64,000 nucleotides of DNA from Paraburkholderia rhynchosiae. GTDB lineage: Bacteria; Pseudomonadota; Gammaproteobacteria; Burkholderiales; Burkholderiaceae. Position numbers and translations under genes: made by a program. Below, piece after piece: positions 27,214-35,644 of the stretch (position 1 is its first letter; each line of letters starts with the position of its first letter). The notes under the pieces were generated by a model. It was given only the letters and a program-made list of their open reading frames with translations. It did no database searches and was not told where the DNA came from. Location: NCBI RefSeq assembly GCF_002879865.1, contig NZ_PNXY01000023.1:1-64000 (forward strand), written 5' to 3'.

Positions 27214-27437
27214 GGAAGCTGTGGTGCGAGCTGAAATTGCTGCGGCCATTCTTTTTCTTGCGCCGGATGCATCCCAATACATGACCGGCGCCGAGCGCGA
27301 TTTCGCGAGGATGCCATTGTGGGCCGCCTTGTCAGGTGCCGCATGAAGCAACACGTAAGTGGCGCCCATTACCGGCCACGCATCCGTGCCCGGTCTGGGA
27401 CACGGGTACGTTTCCCTGCTGAAACGAATGGACCACC

Positions 27438-27899
27438 TCAGGCCTTTGTGGGGCGCCCCGTTTTCACCTGCTCAACGGCAGAGACTGCAGCCAGCAGGCG
27501 CTTCTCTGCGGCCGATTCGAGCATCAGCAGCCCTGCGCGCAAAATCTCACTCTTCTTGACCGAAACCCCCGCCGCCAGACATTTCTGTTTGAGGGCTGCG
27601 ATTTTTTCGTAGTCGGACTTCGGCATGGTGAAGCTGTCGCGTACCACTTTGTCCTTTTTCCCGCGCTTTGCTTTCGCGCCTCCGTCCGTCTTGACAAGCA
27701 CTGCTTCAACTTTGACTGGCGCCGCCTCAACCGGAGCGGCGGGCTTCGGCGCCTTTTTTGCTGTCGCTTTCTTTCCGGCAGTACCCGCGCTTGTAGCTAT
27801 AACCTGCGCTGCGCCGTTTCCGTTGCGCGCGCCATCGCCTGCCTTGGGGAAATGAAATGTCTTCTTCGTTGCTTTTTTGATAGTTGCTTCGGTCATCAT
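27438..27899 (-). CDS. Lys/Ala-rich basic protein with C-terminal ribbon-helix-helix-like segment
   Basis: 153 residues from ATG 27899 (a second ATG follows directly). The first 95 residues are Lys/Ala/Pro-rich, histone-H1-like (KKATAKKAPKPAAPV, KAKRGKKDKVV). The last 60 contain a strand-helix-helix pattern (RDSFTMPKSDYEKIAALKQK, then VKKSEILRAGLLMLESA) like ribbon-helix-helix DNA-binding proteins. Probably a small nucleoid or regulatory protein. A strong dyad lies 16 bases upstream. Confidence 0.7.
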   Translation of the reverse strand: MMTEATIKKATKKTFHFPKAGDGARNGNGAAQVIATSAGTAGKKATAKKAPKPAAPVEAAPVKVEAVLVKTDGGAKAKRGKKDKVVRDSFTMPKSDYEKIAALKQKCLAAGVSVKKSEILRAGLLMLESAAEKRLLAAVSAVEQVKTGRPTKA

Positions 27900-27914
27900 G
27901 TGCCCCGTTGTGGA

Positions 27915-27934
27915 TATACTGCATAAACAGTATA
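27915..27934 (-). promoter_or_regulatory. Perfect inverted repeat upstream of the Lys/Ala-rich protein gene
   Basis: TATACTG (27915-27921) and CAGTATA (27928-27934) form a perfect seven-base inverted repeat with a six-base spacer, 16 bases upstream of the start codon. The CTG-N6-CAG spacing is four bases shorter than a LexA box (CTG-N10-CAG). The encoded protein may bind its own promoter here (inference). Confidence 0.5.
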
Positions 27935-28031
27935 TACCGTTTTGACCGAGACCGCGCAAGGGAAGCCGCTTCCCGGGGAATGTCGCAACCTCAATTCAAC
28001 ATATCAGTGCGACGGCGACAGGCGCTCTGCC

Positions 28032-28481
28032 TTACCACGGCGCCCTCCTCTCACTTCTCGCAAACCGCACAACACGCGATTCAGCTTCATGGACAGCAAA
28101 CACCGGCGCACAAAGCAACTGCTGCTCATGCAAATCGAGAATCTCGATAATCGGCCGACAATCCGCGTTTTCAATAATCCAGACATCACGGCTTGCGCTA
28201 TGAGCAGCCGCATCCAGAATACCCTCAGCCTCAAGATAAACCTCGCGCTTCACCGCACCAAAACCCGCGTCCTGAAGATACCAGGTGAGATAAAGTGCTT
28301 TAACGAGTTTCGCCAGCAGATCCCCGTTTCCCTTTCCAGCTTTAAACGCCGCCAATGACAGATGCCAGCACAGCAACTGTTCGCGTACATGCGCGGCGGT
28401 ATACGGCAGGAGTTCCGCTTTGCCAAGCGGCTTTCTGCGCGGCTGATTCCCCGATAGCGATTTTTTACGATTCTGCGGCAT
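28032..28481 (-). CDS. Hypothetical protein
   Basis: 149 residues from ATG 28481 (MPQNRKKSLSGNQPRR); an upstream in-frame ATG would add 21 residues. A basic N-terminus is followed by a mostly helical part (TAAHVREQLLCWHLSLAAFKAG, LLAKLVKALYLTWYLQDAGFG) and a C-terminal segment ending in a basic stretch. Soluble, no signal. I do not recognise a family. It lies behind the same spacer as the divergent XRE-cupin regulator. Confidence 0.6.
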   Translation of the reverse strand: MPQNRKKSLSGNQPRRKPLGKAELLPYTAAHVREQLLCWHLSLAAFKAGKGNGDLLAKLVKALYLTWYLQDAGFGAVKREVYLEAEGILDAAAHSASRDVWIIENADCRPIIEILDLHEQQLLCAPVFAVHEAESRVVRFARSERRAPW

Positions 28482-28857
28482 GGACCGATTTATGTTCTTG
28501 ATGCAACCTTTCAGTTTCAGCATCGTAATGCATTGGAACGGCAAATCAATCGGTACTCGTGCCTTTTAACAAAATTATCAATATGCGCTACACATATTAA
28601 AGTCTACCAAACACATGTTTATGTCACCTTGCGTTCTAACGCCGGTTAATACCGGTCAATTCGAGACAGGGCCTGAAAATATCAATTACGCCGCCGCAGA
28701 CAACTGTCCCGTTTCCAATCAGAAAGCCCAAGCACCCGCCCAGCATTTGCCGACGCGTGGCCGGCATCCGCTCCCGAACCTTCCCACCACAGGGGCCAAT
28801 GTTATTATCGGAAACACGAAATACCCGCCCGCCACTGGCCACAAAAGCAGCAACCCC
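28482..28857. other. AT-rich divergent intergenic region
   Basis: 376 bases between a hypothetical gene and the XRE-cupin regulator. Positions about 28560-28620 are clearly AT-richer than the surroundings and probably hold the promoters. The + frame stays open from 28615, so the regulator could start earlier than 28858, but the encoded extension looks unlike any known domain. Confidence 0.45.
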
Positions 28858-29490
28858 ATGGACACCCACATCTCCAAGCCCGCCGAACCCTCGACAACCG
28901 ACCTCGGCCGCCGCGTCCGCGCCGCGCGCCAGTCGCAGGACCTGACTCTGGAAACCGCGAGCCGCCTCTGCGGCGTTTCGCGCTCGACGCTCTCCAAAGT
29001 CGAAAACGGCCTGATGTCCCCAACTTTCGACGTGCTCCAGAAAATCGTCCTCGGGCTGAAGATTGAAATCGGCGAGTTGTTCGGCTCCACGCCGAAGGTC
29101 AGCGCAAGCGGCCGTCGCGCGTTGACGCGCAAAGGCGAAGGGCAGCGCCACGCGTATCGCGGCTATCAGATGGAATTGCTCGCGACCGACCTCGCGCACA
29201 AAGCGATGCTGCCATTCCGCATCCGCATCTCTGCGCACACACTTGATGCCTTCGACGACTGGGGCCGTCATGAAGGTGAAGAATTCCTGTACGTGATCAG
29301 CGGCAGCGTATGCCTCTATTCCGAGCTGTATGCGCCGACGCATCTGAACGCCGGCGACAGCCTTTACTTCGACAGCCGCACCGGCCATGCCGCAGTGTCG
29401 ACAAGTGAAGAGGATGCCGAAGTATTATGGATGGCGACCAGCGCCGACATTCCGCAAGCACCGGCCGTCAGTGAATCGCCGAAAAAATGA
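28858..29490 (+). CDS. XRE-family regulator with C-terminal cupin domain
   Basis: 210 residues. The N-terminal helix-turn-helix (about 15-75; LGRRVRAARQSQDLTLETAS, VSRSTLSKVENGLMSPTFDVLQKI) is followed by a cupin domain (about 120-195; WGRHEGEEFLYVISGSVCLYSE, LNAGDSLYFDSRTGHAAVS) that probably binds a small ligand. This architecture is common for regulators of amino-acid and aromatic catabolism. It ends nine bases from the convergent dioxygenase gene. ATG 28858 chosen by domain start; no clear ribosome-binding site. Confidence 0.82.
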   Translation: MDTHISKPAEPSTTDLGRRVRAARQSQDLTLETASRLCGVSRSTLSKVENGLMSPTFDVLQKIVLGLKIEIGELFGSTPKVSASGRRALTRKGEGQRHAYRGYQMELLATDLAHKAMLPFRIRISAHTLDAFDDWGRHEGEEFLYVISGSVCLYSELYAPTHLNAGDSLYFDSRTGHAAVSTSEEDAEVLWMATSADIPQAPAVSESPKK

Positions 29491-29499
29491 CGCGGGCCG

Positions 29500-30633
29500 T
29501 CATGCGCCCGCTTGCTGGCGCGCCTGCGCGAGCGCGCTGAGATTGCCTTCACCAAATCCATGATGCCCCTGGCGCTGAACGATCTCGAAGAAAATCTCGC
29601 CAGGGCTGCGGCGCACGAAAGTCTGAAAAAACAATAGCGGCACACCGTCAGCGCCAATCTCACCATCCACCAGAACGTGCGTGCGCTTCAGCCGCTCGAC
29701 GTCGAGACCATGGCCCGGCAAACGCGCGTCGAGCTGATCGTAGTAGCGCGGCGGCGGCACGACGAATTCCACGCCGTTCGCGAGCAATTGCTCGACGCAC
29801 GCGAAGATATCGTCGGTCGCAAGGGCAATGTGCTGCACGCCCTCGCCCGGATGATCCGGCAGATACTCGTGCATCAAATTCGTCCGGCGCGTGCCCTCTT
29901 CATACAGGGGAATGCGGATTGCGCCGCACGGCGACACCATCACGCGCGATTCCGCCGACACGTGCCAGTTCGCATGCAGTTCGTGAATCTCGCGGAAGTT
30001 GAGCAGGTCACGATAGAAGTCGAGCCATTCCTGCATGCGGCCTTCGCCGACCGTTTGCGTCAGATGATCCACCGCAACGAGGCCGAGGCCCGCGTGGCTC
30101 AAGTCGGCATGCGCGGTGTCGATCTCGATCGGACGAAAATCGATATCGAAGATCGAGATATCGCCAAGCCCGCCACGCTGGCCGCCGCGTCCGCGCCAAC
30201 GGTCGACGAAGTAGATATGCGAGTCGCCAATGCCCTGAATCGCCGGTATCAGCAGTTCGCCCGCGCCGATCCTCTCGCCTTCGAAAGCCCACGCGCCCAG
30301 TTCGATCGCGCGGTCGAACGCGCGCTGCGCGTCGGCCACGCGAATGCCGATTGCACAAATGCCTGCGCCGTATTCTTCAGCGTAGCGCGCGGCGAACGAA
30401 TCGGGTTCGGCGTTGATGAGGAAATGCATCTCGCCCTGGCGATACAGGGTGACGTTCTTGCTGATGTGGCGCGCAATCGCCTTGAAACCCAGCTTGGCGA
30501 AGGTCTCGCCGAGTGCCTGCGGATCGCGCGCGGCGAACTCCACGAATTCGAGGCCGGCAGTGCCGAGCGGATTGTGCTCAGGCGCGGACACGGCGCGCAG
30601 CGCGGCGTCTGGAGTGGGCAAGTCGCTGGGCAT
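29500..30633 (-). CDS. hppD: 4-hydroxyphenylpyruvate dioxygenase
   Basis: 377 residues from ATG 30633, preceded by AAGGAG. Two vicinal-oxygen-chelate domains. The iron ligands are His190 (VDHLTQ), His268 (VQHIALATDD) and Glu350 (FFEIVQRQGHHGFGEGN); the closing GFGEGN block is the HPPD hallmark. It turns 4-hydroxyphenylpyruvate into homogentisate in tyrosine degradation. No homogentisate dioxygenase is in the window. The N-terminal part also resembles the HPPD-like half of QuiC-type dehydroshikimate dehydratases, worth noting beside pca genes. Confidence 0.85.
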   Translation of the reverse strand: MPSDLPTPDAALRAVSAPEHNPLGTAGLEFVEFAARDPQALGETFAKLGFKAIARHISKNVTLYRQGEMHFLINAEPDSFAARYAEEYGAGICAIGIRVADAQRAFDRAIELGAWAFEGERIGAGELLIPAIQGIGDSHIYFVDRWRGRGGQRGGLGDISIFDIDFRPIEIDTAHADLSHAGLGLVAVDHLTQTVGEGRMQEWLDFYRDLLNFREIHELHANWHVSAESRVMVSPCGAIRIPLYEEGTRRTNLMHEYLPDHPGEGVQHIALATDDIFACVEQLLANGVEFVVPPPRYYDQLDARLPGHGLDVERLKRTHVLVDGEIGADGVPLLFFQTFVRRSPGEIFFEIVQRQGHHGFGEGNLSALAQARQQAGA

Positions 30634-30885
30634 GGCAATCTCCTTGTGCTGTCTTTCGACGCTGTTTCCAGTGTTCCCGATGTCGGTGCAAGCCGTCATT
30701 AACTCGCAGTGTGACACCGCTCGTGTGGTGTGGCGCAGCATTGCTGCGGTCCGCGACGGCGTTTGCACCGTGTTTGTACACCGGCTCGCGGGACGTTCGC
30801 AACCTCATTTTGTACTGGATGGTTCACCACCGCCGCGAACGGCCCGCTCGCGTGCGTAGTCACTCGGCCGCCGCCGTTATGCGCT

Positions 30886-31890
30886 TCAAGTCGTCGGCAT
30901 CCGCGGCGTGCGGCGCGTGCGCTTGCGTGCGATCTTGCCCGCCGGCTTGGCGGCGCCCGCTGCCATTCGCAGTTGCGCGACCTCGCGCACCGCGTCGATA
31001 AAAGCCCTTCCCACCGGCGACGGCTGCGTGTCCGAGCGCCGGATCAATCCAACGGGCTCGTCCGTGCCTGCAAACGGCAATTGCAAGCGCACCAGCATGC
31101 CGTGCGCGAGCTCGTATTCCACAGCGCTTAGTGGCACGAACCACACGGCGTCGTTCTGGAGGGTCAGCGCACGGCCCGTCGAAACCGACAACACTTCGAC
31201 GAACGCCGACAACGGCGGCACGCCCCACGCGCTCAGCAGACTGTCCGCCGACTGCCGGATCAACGTACCGAACGGCGGCAGCACGATCGGAAAGTTTTCC
31301 AACGCCGCGGACGGCAAGCCCGGCGCGGCACCGAGCGGATGCCCCGCGCGCACGACGGCGATCAGCGGCTCGCTGAACAACTGCTCGAAGCTGAGTCCGA
31401 CCATCCGTTCCGGATCGGCGAGGCGTCCCACCGCGAATTCGATCGTGCCCGCTTTCAGACGCTCGAGCAATTCGGGATTGGCACCGGTTGCCAGGCGCAC
31501 GATCACGCGCGGCCAGAGCGACCCGAAACGCTTCAGGACGGGCGGCATCAGTGCGCCGGCGACGGTGGGCAAGATCCCGACTTCGAGCGTGGCCGCCGCC
31601 GCGCCTTCCGCGCGCGAGAGCAGATCGACGCCTTGCCGCAACGCGCTGACGCAGGCGCTGGCGTGCGGCATGAAAAGTTGACCTTCACGGGTGGGCACCG
31701 CTCCGTGACGGCCGCGCTCGAACAGTTTTACGCCCAGAATAGCTTCGAGTTCGGCGATCGTCTTCGACACAGCCGGCTGCGTAATCGACAGGCTGTCAGC
31801 GGCCCGCTGGACGCTCCCGAATTGGGCCACAGCCAGAAAGCACTGAAGATGACGGAATTTGACGCGGCTGTCCGCGAGGCTGCGTTGCAT
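30886..31890 (-). CDS. pcaQ: PcaQ-type LysR regulator of protocatechuate genes
   Basis: 334 residues. DNA-binding domain in residues 8-70 (VKFRHLQCFLAVAQFGSVQRAAD, ITQPAVSKTIAELE), then the effector domain (LEVGILPTVAGALMPPVLKRF). The C-terminal 25 residues are an Arg/Lys-rich tail. The opening and the context, divergent from pcaHG, match PcaQ, which activates the pca genes with beta-carboxy-cis,cis-muconate as inducer. Confidence 0.85.
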   Translation of the reverse strand: MQRSLADSRVKFRHLQCFLAVAQFGSVQRAADSLSITQPAVSKTIAELEAILGVKLFERGRHGAVPTREGQLFMPHASACVSALRQGVDLLSRAEGAAAATLEVGILPTVAGALMPPVLKRFGSLWPRVIVRLATGANPELLERLKAGTIEFAVGRLADPERMVGLSFEQLFSEPLIAVVRAGHPLGAAPGLPSAALENFPIVLPPFGTLIRQSADSLLSAWGVPPLSAFVEVLSVSTGRALTLQNDAVWFVPLSAVEYELAHGMLVRLQLPFAGTDEPVGLIRRSDTQPSPVGRAFIDAVREVAQLRMAAGAAKPAGKIARKRTRRTPRMPTT

Positions 31891-31897
31891 AACAGAA

Positions 31898-31936
31898 GGT
31901 TATACGAAAAGCGCCAAAACGTCATTTTTCATAACC
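31898..31936. promoter_or_regulatory. pcaQ-pcaH intergenic inverted repeat
   Basis: GGTTAT (31898-31903) and ATAACC (31931-31936) face each other; extended arms GGTTATacGAAAA and, on the other strand, GGTTATgaAAAA also match. ATAACC/GGTTA are the half-site words reported for PcaQ operators, but here they are widely spaced instead of four bases apart. Confidence 0.4.
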
Positions 31937-31995
31937 GCACAGTTTGGATAAAGTCACTTCACACGCCCTATCCCACAAATGCCAAGGAGACACTG

Positions 31996-32700
31996 ATGGA
32001 CGATTCCTTTCTGAGCGCGCGTGACTTCGCGTCGCATCCCGAATACATCTACCCAGGCTACGGTTCGTCGGTCAAACGCGGCCCGACGCGTCCGCTGATC
32101 CCGCTGAAGGAAAAGCTGCGCGATCAGCGCGTGCCCGTCTACGGCACCGACGACCTCGGCGCGCTCGACAACGATCTCACGCGCAATGCGGTGCGCAACG
32201 GCGAGCCGCTCGGCGAACGCATCATCGTGACGGGTCGTGTGCTCGACGAAGGCGGCCGCCCGGTACGCAATACGCTCGTCGAAATCTGGCAGGCGAATGC
32301 GGCTGGCCGCTATGTGCACAAGGTGGATCAGCACGACGCGCCGCTCGACCCGAATTTTCTCGGCGCGGGCCGCTGCATCACCGACAACGAAGGCCGCTAT
32401 CGCTTTCTGACGATCAAGCCCGGCGCGTATCCGTGGGGCAATCATCCGAACGCCTGGCGTCCGAATCACATTCACTTCTCGCTGTTCGGCGAGCATTTCG
32501 GTTCACGCCTCGTCACGCAGATGTACTTTCCCGGCGACCCGCTGCTGGCGTTCGACCCGATTTTCCAGGGGACGCCCGAGCATGCGCGTGAGCGCCTGAT
32601 CGCGGGCTTCTCGCTCGACACGACGCAAGAGTCGTATGCGCTCGGCTACGACTTCGATATCGTGCTGCGCGGTCGCAACGAAACTCCCATGGAGCGCTAA
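31996..32700 (+). CDS. pcaH: Protocatechuate 3,4-dioxygenase beta subunit
   Basis: 234 residues from ATG 31996, with AAGGAGA upstream. The iron(III) ligands are all present: Tyr106 (GRYVHKVDQ), Tyr145 (GAYPWGN), His158 and His160 (RPNHIHFS), with the spacing of the Pseudomonas enzyme. It cleaves protocatechuate between its hydroxyls to beta-carboxy-cis,cis-muconate. Three bases separate it from pcaG. The later pca genes are elsewhere. Confidence 0.95.
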   Translation: MDDSFLSARDFASHPEYIYPGYGSSVKRGPTRPLIPLKEKLRDQRVPVYGTDDLGALDNDLTRNAVRNGEPLGERIIVTGRVLDEGGRPVRNTLVEIWQANAAGRYVHKVDQHDAPLDPNFLGAGRCITDNEGRYRFLTIKPGAYPWGNHPNAWRPNHIHFSLFGEHFGSRLVTQMYFPGDPLLAFDPIFQGTPEHARERLIAGFSLDTTQESYALGYDFDIVLRGRNETPMER

Positions 32701-32703
32701 GCC

Positions 32704-33285
32704 ATGACTACTCTCAAGCAAACGCCCTCCCAGACGGTTGGCCCGTACTTCGCGTACGGCCTGTGTCCGCAACAATATGACTTTGACTTCAAGAGCCTGT
32801 TTACGCCGGTTCTGGCCGACCGTGAAGCGGCCGGCGAGCACATCACGATCGTGGGCCAGGTGTTCGACGGCGACGGCAACGTCATCGGCGATGCCATGCT
32901 CGAAGTGTCGCAAGTGGACGCTGACGGCCGCTATCCGGAATCGCGCGAGGAAATCCTCAAAACAGGTTTTCGCGGCTTTGCGCGCGTGGGCACGGGCACG
33001 GACCCGCACAAGCGCTTTGTCGTGGAGACGGTGAAACCGGGCCGCGTGAGTCCCGACGAAGCGCCGCATCTGAATGTGATCGTGACGATGCGAGGCATGT
33101 TGCTGCACACGTTCACGCGCATCTATTTCGAGGACGAAGCCAATGAGCGCGATCCGGTATTGACCGCTGTTCCGGCGGACCGGCGCGATACGCTGATCGC
33201 GCGCCGCGATCCGAATACGGCCAACGTGTATCGCTTTGACATCCATATGCAAGGCGACAAGGAAACGGTCTTTTTCGACCTGTAA
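32704..33285 (+). CDS. pcaG: Protocatechuate 3,4-dioxygenase alpha subunit
   Basis: 193 residues; the TPSQTVGPYFAYGL start is diagnostic for the alpha chain, followed by the shared beta-sandwich (ITIVGQVFDGDGNVIGDAMLE, FARVGTGTDPHKRFVVETVKPG). It lacks the metal-binding tyrosines, as expected, and builds the active site with PcaH in an (alpha-beta-Fe)12 type complex. A strong terminator follows 86 bases downstream. Confidence 0.94.
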   Translation: MTTLKQTPSQTVGPYFAYGLCPQQYDFDFKSLFTPVLADREAAGEHITIVGQVFDGDGNVIGDAMLEVSQVDADGRYPESREEILKTGFRGFARVGTGTDPHKRFVVETVKPGRVSPDEAPHLNVIVTMRGMLLHTFTRIYFEDEANERDPVLTAVPADRRDTLIARRDPNTANVYRFDIHMQGDKETVFFDL

Positions 33286-33371
33286 CGCGGACGCTCTACA
33301 CTTTCACATAGCTTTCATCTACACTGAAGCTGATCCGTCTAGCGACTGGATCGCGAAACTCCGAGTAGTTG

Positions 33372-33397
33372 AGCCCGCCTTGTGCGGGCTTTTTTTT
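33372..33397 (+). terminator. Intrinsic terminator of pcaHG
   Basis: Stem AGCCCGC (33372-33378) / GCGGGCT (33384-33390) with a five-base loop and a run of T residues (33390-33397). It ends pcaHG transcription before the convergent peptidase gene. Confidence 0.88.
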
Positions 33398-33424
33398 CGC
33401 CCACTGACATGCGCCGACATTCGC

Positions 33425-34699
33425 TTACGTCAACGAGCAACGCAGCCAACGGCTGATTCTGGCGACGTCCGCAATGTGATCGCGCGGACCTGGCGCACCC
33501 AGCACGACGATGTCGATCGGCCTGCCGTGCACCATCATTCGCACGACGACACAGTGTCCGGCCTCGTTGATATAGCCGGTTTTCTGCAACACGATGGACC
33601 GGTCGCCGCCCCTCACGAGCGCATTCGAGTTGTGATAACTCAGACGTGCGCGGCGGCCGCCAGGAAACACCCACTGATCGCGGTCCGTCGAATAAGCGCG
33701 AATCAACGGATAGCGGCTCGCCGCCGCCACGAGCCGGGCCAAGTCACGCGCCGTCGAAACGTTGTGCGGCGACAATCCCGTGCCATTCACGAACGACGTA
33801 TGCCGCATGCCGAGCGCGCGCGCCTTCGCATTCATCGCGGCGACAAATCCCGGCCGCCCGCCCGCGTAATCACGGCTCAACGCGGCAGCCGCGCGATTCT
33901 CCGACGACATCAGCGCAATGTGCAGCATGTCGTGGCGCGACAGAACAGAACCGACGCCCAGACGCGAGCCGGTGAACTTGTCGAAATCCTGATCCTGAAC
34001 GGTGACGTTGAGCGGCGCATTCAATGCGTGTTTCGTATCGAGCGATACGACGGCCGTCATTAGTTTGGATATCGAAGCAATCGGCATCACCCGATCGGCC
34101 TGCTTTTCGGTGAGCACGGTCTGCGTTCGTTCATCCACGACATAGACCGAGCGCGCAGAGAGCAATGCGCGTGACTTTGGCGTATATCCGCAACGCGGCA
34201 ACAGGCGAAGCCCTGCGTGCCTCGCATGCACAGCATGTGTCGCGTTTGCCGCGTTTGCCGCATCTTTTACGGCCGTATGCGGCGTCGGCGCAGGCTGCCG
34301 GTTGCGATTTGCCGCCAGTCCGGCAGAACGTCTCTGGCCGCGCGGCTCACGTGCAATGCGTGCGGCCTGGCGGCGCGATGTGGGCGCGCGCTTGCTGACA
34401 TGCAGGGAGCGCTCATCCTCGGTGACATGCTTGCGCTTGTGCGCCACACGGCGCTGGGCCTTCTCCGTAGTGATTTTCTTCGCTTTGCTCGCTGTTCGCG
34501 GTTTCGCTTTGGAGGTGTGGCTCGCGGGCGGCGAAACATGAGTCGCGCGAACCGACGAATGCCGCACAGGCTCGTGAGCCGCGCCGAATGACCAGCCGAC
34601 GTTCAGCCACAACAGGCCAAACACCGCGATATAGCGGAGCCACGCAGAGAAACGATAAGCAGGGGTTGATGATGAAGGAGTTGGTCGACGGTACGGCAT
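33425..34699 (-). CDS. D-alanyl-D-alanine endopeptidase (S11, PBP7/PbpG-like) with long basic linker
   Basis: About 424 residues from ATG 34699; a longer start is possible. A membrane/signal segment (about 20-40) is followed by roughly 120 residues of Lys/Arg/Ala/His-rich linker, then the peptidase domain. Active-site motifs are complete: SISK (Ser209-Lys212), SEN (Ser266-Asn268) and KTG (373-375). It would trim cross-links in peptidoglycan in the periplasm. The basic linker is unusual for the family and may bind the wall or the membrane. Confidence 0.85.
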   Translation of the reverse strand: MPYRRPTPSSSTPAYRFSAWLRYIAVFGLLWLNVGWSFGAAHEPVRHSSVRATHVSPPASHTSKAKPRTASKAKKITTEKAQRRVAHKRKHVTEDERSLHVSKRAPTSRRQAARIAREPRGQRRSAGLAANRNRQPAPTPHTAVKDAANAANATHAVHARHAGLRLLPRCGYTPKSRALLSARSVYVVDERTQTVLTEKQADRVMPIASISKLMTAVVSLDTKHALNAPLNVTVQDQDFDKFTGSRLGVGSVLSRHDMLHIALMSSENRAAAALSRDYAGGRPGFVAAMNAKARALGMRHTSFVNGTGLSPHNVSTARDLARLVAAASRYPLIRAYSTDRDQWVFPGGRRARLSYHNSNALVRGGDRSIVLQKTGYINEAGHCVVVRMMVHGRPIDIVVLGAPGPRDHIADVARISRWLRCSLT

Positions 34700-34863
34700 G
34701 CAGCTTCCAATTCTGTGCCGCGTGCGCTCGTAGTGAGGAGAATCGATCGGGCGCGGCGTCGGCAGTGACCCATGGATATTAAGGGAGATCGCGCGCACGA
34801 TCAACGGCAAAGGTCCACGCCGGCTGAACGACAACCGGCATACGCGCTGCAATTGCTTCCTTC

Positions 34864-35127
34864 TCAGCAGCGGAAGTGGTCGATGTTTTGCCCCGCGTAA
34901 ATCGCGCGAGCGAGCCAGTCCGGCTTATCGCCATGCCCGTCCCACTTATTACCGTAGGCGTCGCGATACATGACGGCTCGCGTCGCTGCGGCATCTGCCT
35001 GGATCGCGTCGGAGAGCGCATCCATCGTAATGCCGTATTCGTCCATGCGTCGGCGTATCCACACAATCAGGCGCTCACGCGCATTGCCGTCGAGGTCGAG
35101 CAGCAGTTGTTCTTCTCGCTCTTTCAT
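34864..35127 (-). CDS. H-NS-like DNA-binding protein
   Basis: 87 residues. An N-terminal helical part (MKEREEQLLLDLDGNARERLIVW) is followed by the C-terminal signature YRDAYGNKWDGHGDKPDWL, which matches the H-NS pattern Y-R-D-x-x-G-x-x-W-x-G-x-G-x-x-P-x-W, but with His-Gly-Asp instead of the AT-hook-like Arg-Gly-Arg core. The loss of that arginine pair makes normal minor-groove binding doubtful. Upstream, at about 125-225 bases, lies the octanucleotide array. Confidence 0.65.
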   Translation of the reverse strand: MKEREEQLLLDLDGNARERLIVWIRRRMDEYGITMDALSDAIQADAAATRAVMYRDAYGNKWDGHGDKPDWLARAIYAGQNIDHFRC

Positions 35128-35252
35128 AACGTACCGGTGTCGCGGCTAATAATGCTCGCGGTGGAAATAAAAAGCTTCGCAAAAGAACGCGGAGCCTATG
35201 CGGACTCGCGCATGATTTGCATGGGCCAGGTGCAAGCAGAACATGCGGCGAC

Positions 35253-35354
35253 TTTCCCGATGTCCCGATGCACAAAAGCACAAAAGCACAAAAGCACAAA
35301 AGCACAAAAGCACAAAAGCACAAAAGCACAAAAGCACAAAAGCACATCGGGAAA
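35253..35354. repeat. Octanucleotide tandem array inside an inverted repeat
   Basis: Nine exact units of GCACAAAA (35270-35341) plus a partial tenth (35342-35346). The array is flanked by the perfect ten-base inverted repeat TTTCCCGATG (35253-35262) and CATCGGGAAA (35345-35354). It sits in the 517-base gap between the H-NS-like gene and the lysE-type gene (35128-35644), in which I see no convincing gene; frames that read through the array only give low-complexity peptides. Copy number probably varies by slippage. Confidence 0.92.
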
Positions 35355-35644
35355 TCATGCCCAACAAATCCTGGATTTAGGGGAATTCGCCGCGAATGAT
35401 CGAATGGCACCCGCGTGCCTCGGTGCTCCAAGGCAGCTTCAGCGTATGGAAGGCGATTCTAGCATTCAAGTTATTTCGCCTTCAGCGGGCGTGCATGTTT
35501 GCATTGCCAGGCTTCTTATTCGCTATTGCTTTACGAGTATCATCATCGGAAGAAGGATGCAATAAAGCCGAAGCCGGAGCCTCTACTCTCATGCCATGTT
35601 TCAATCACGTCGACTACTCATTGCAGTAGACAGGAGACACAACC

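Noticed and set aside
27915..27934. LexA (SOS) box
   Set aside because: The half-sites fit CTG/CAG but the spacer is six instead of ten bases.
35270..35346. Short tandem array considered as a CRISPR
   Set aside because: Units are eight bases, head to tail, without spacers and without cas genes.
34876..35565. A + strand frame running through the octanucleotide array
   Set aside because: Its product is antisense to the H-NS-like gene and then low-complexity from the repeats; no start signal or domain.
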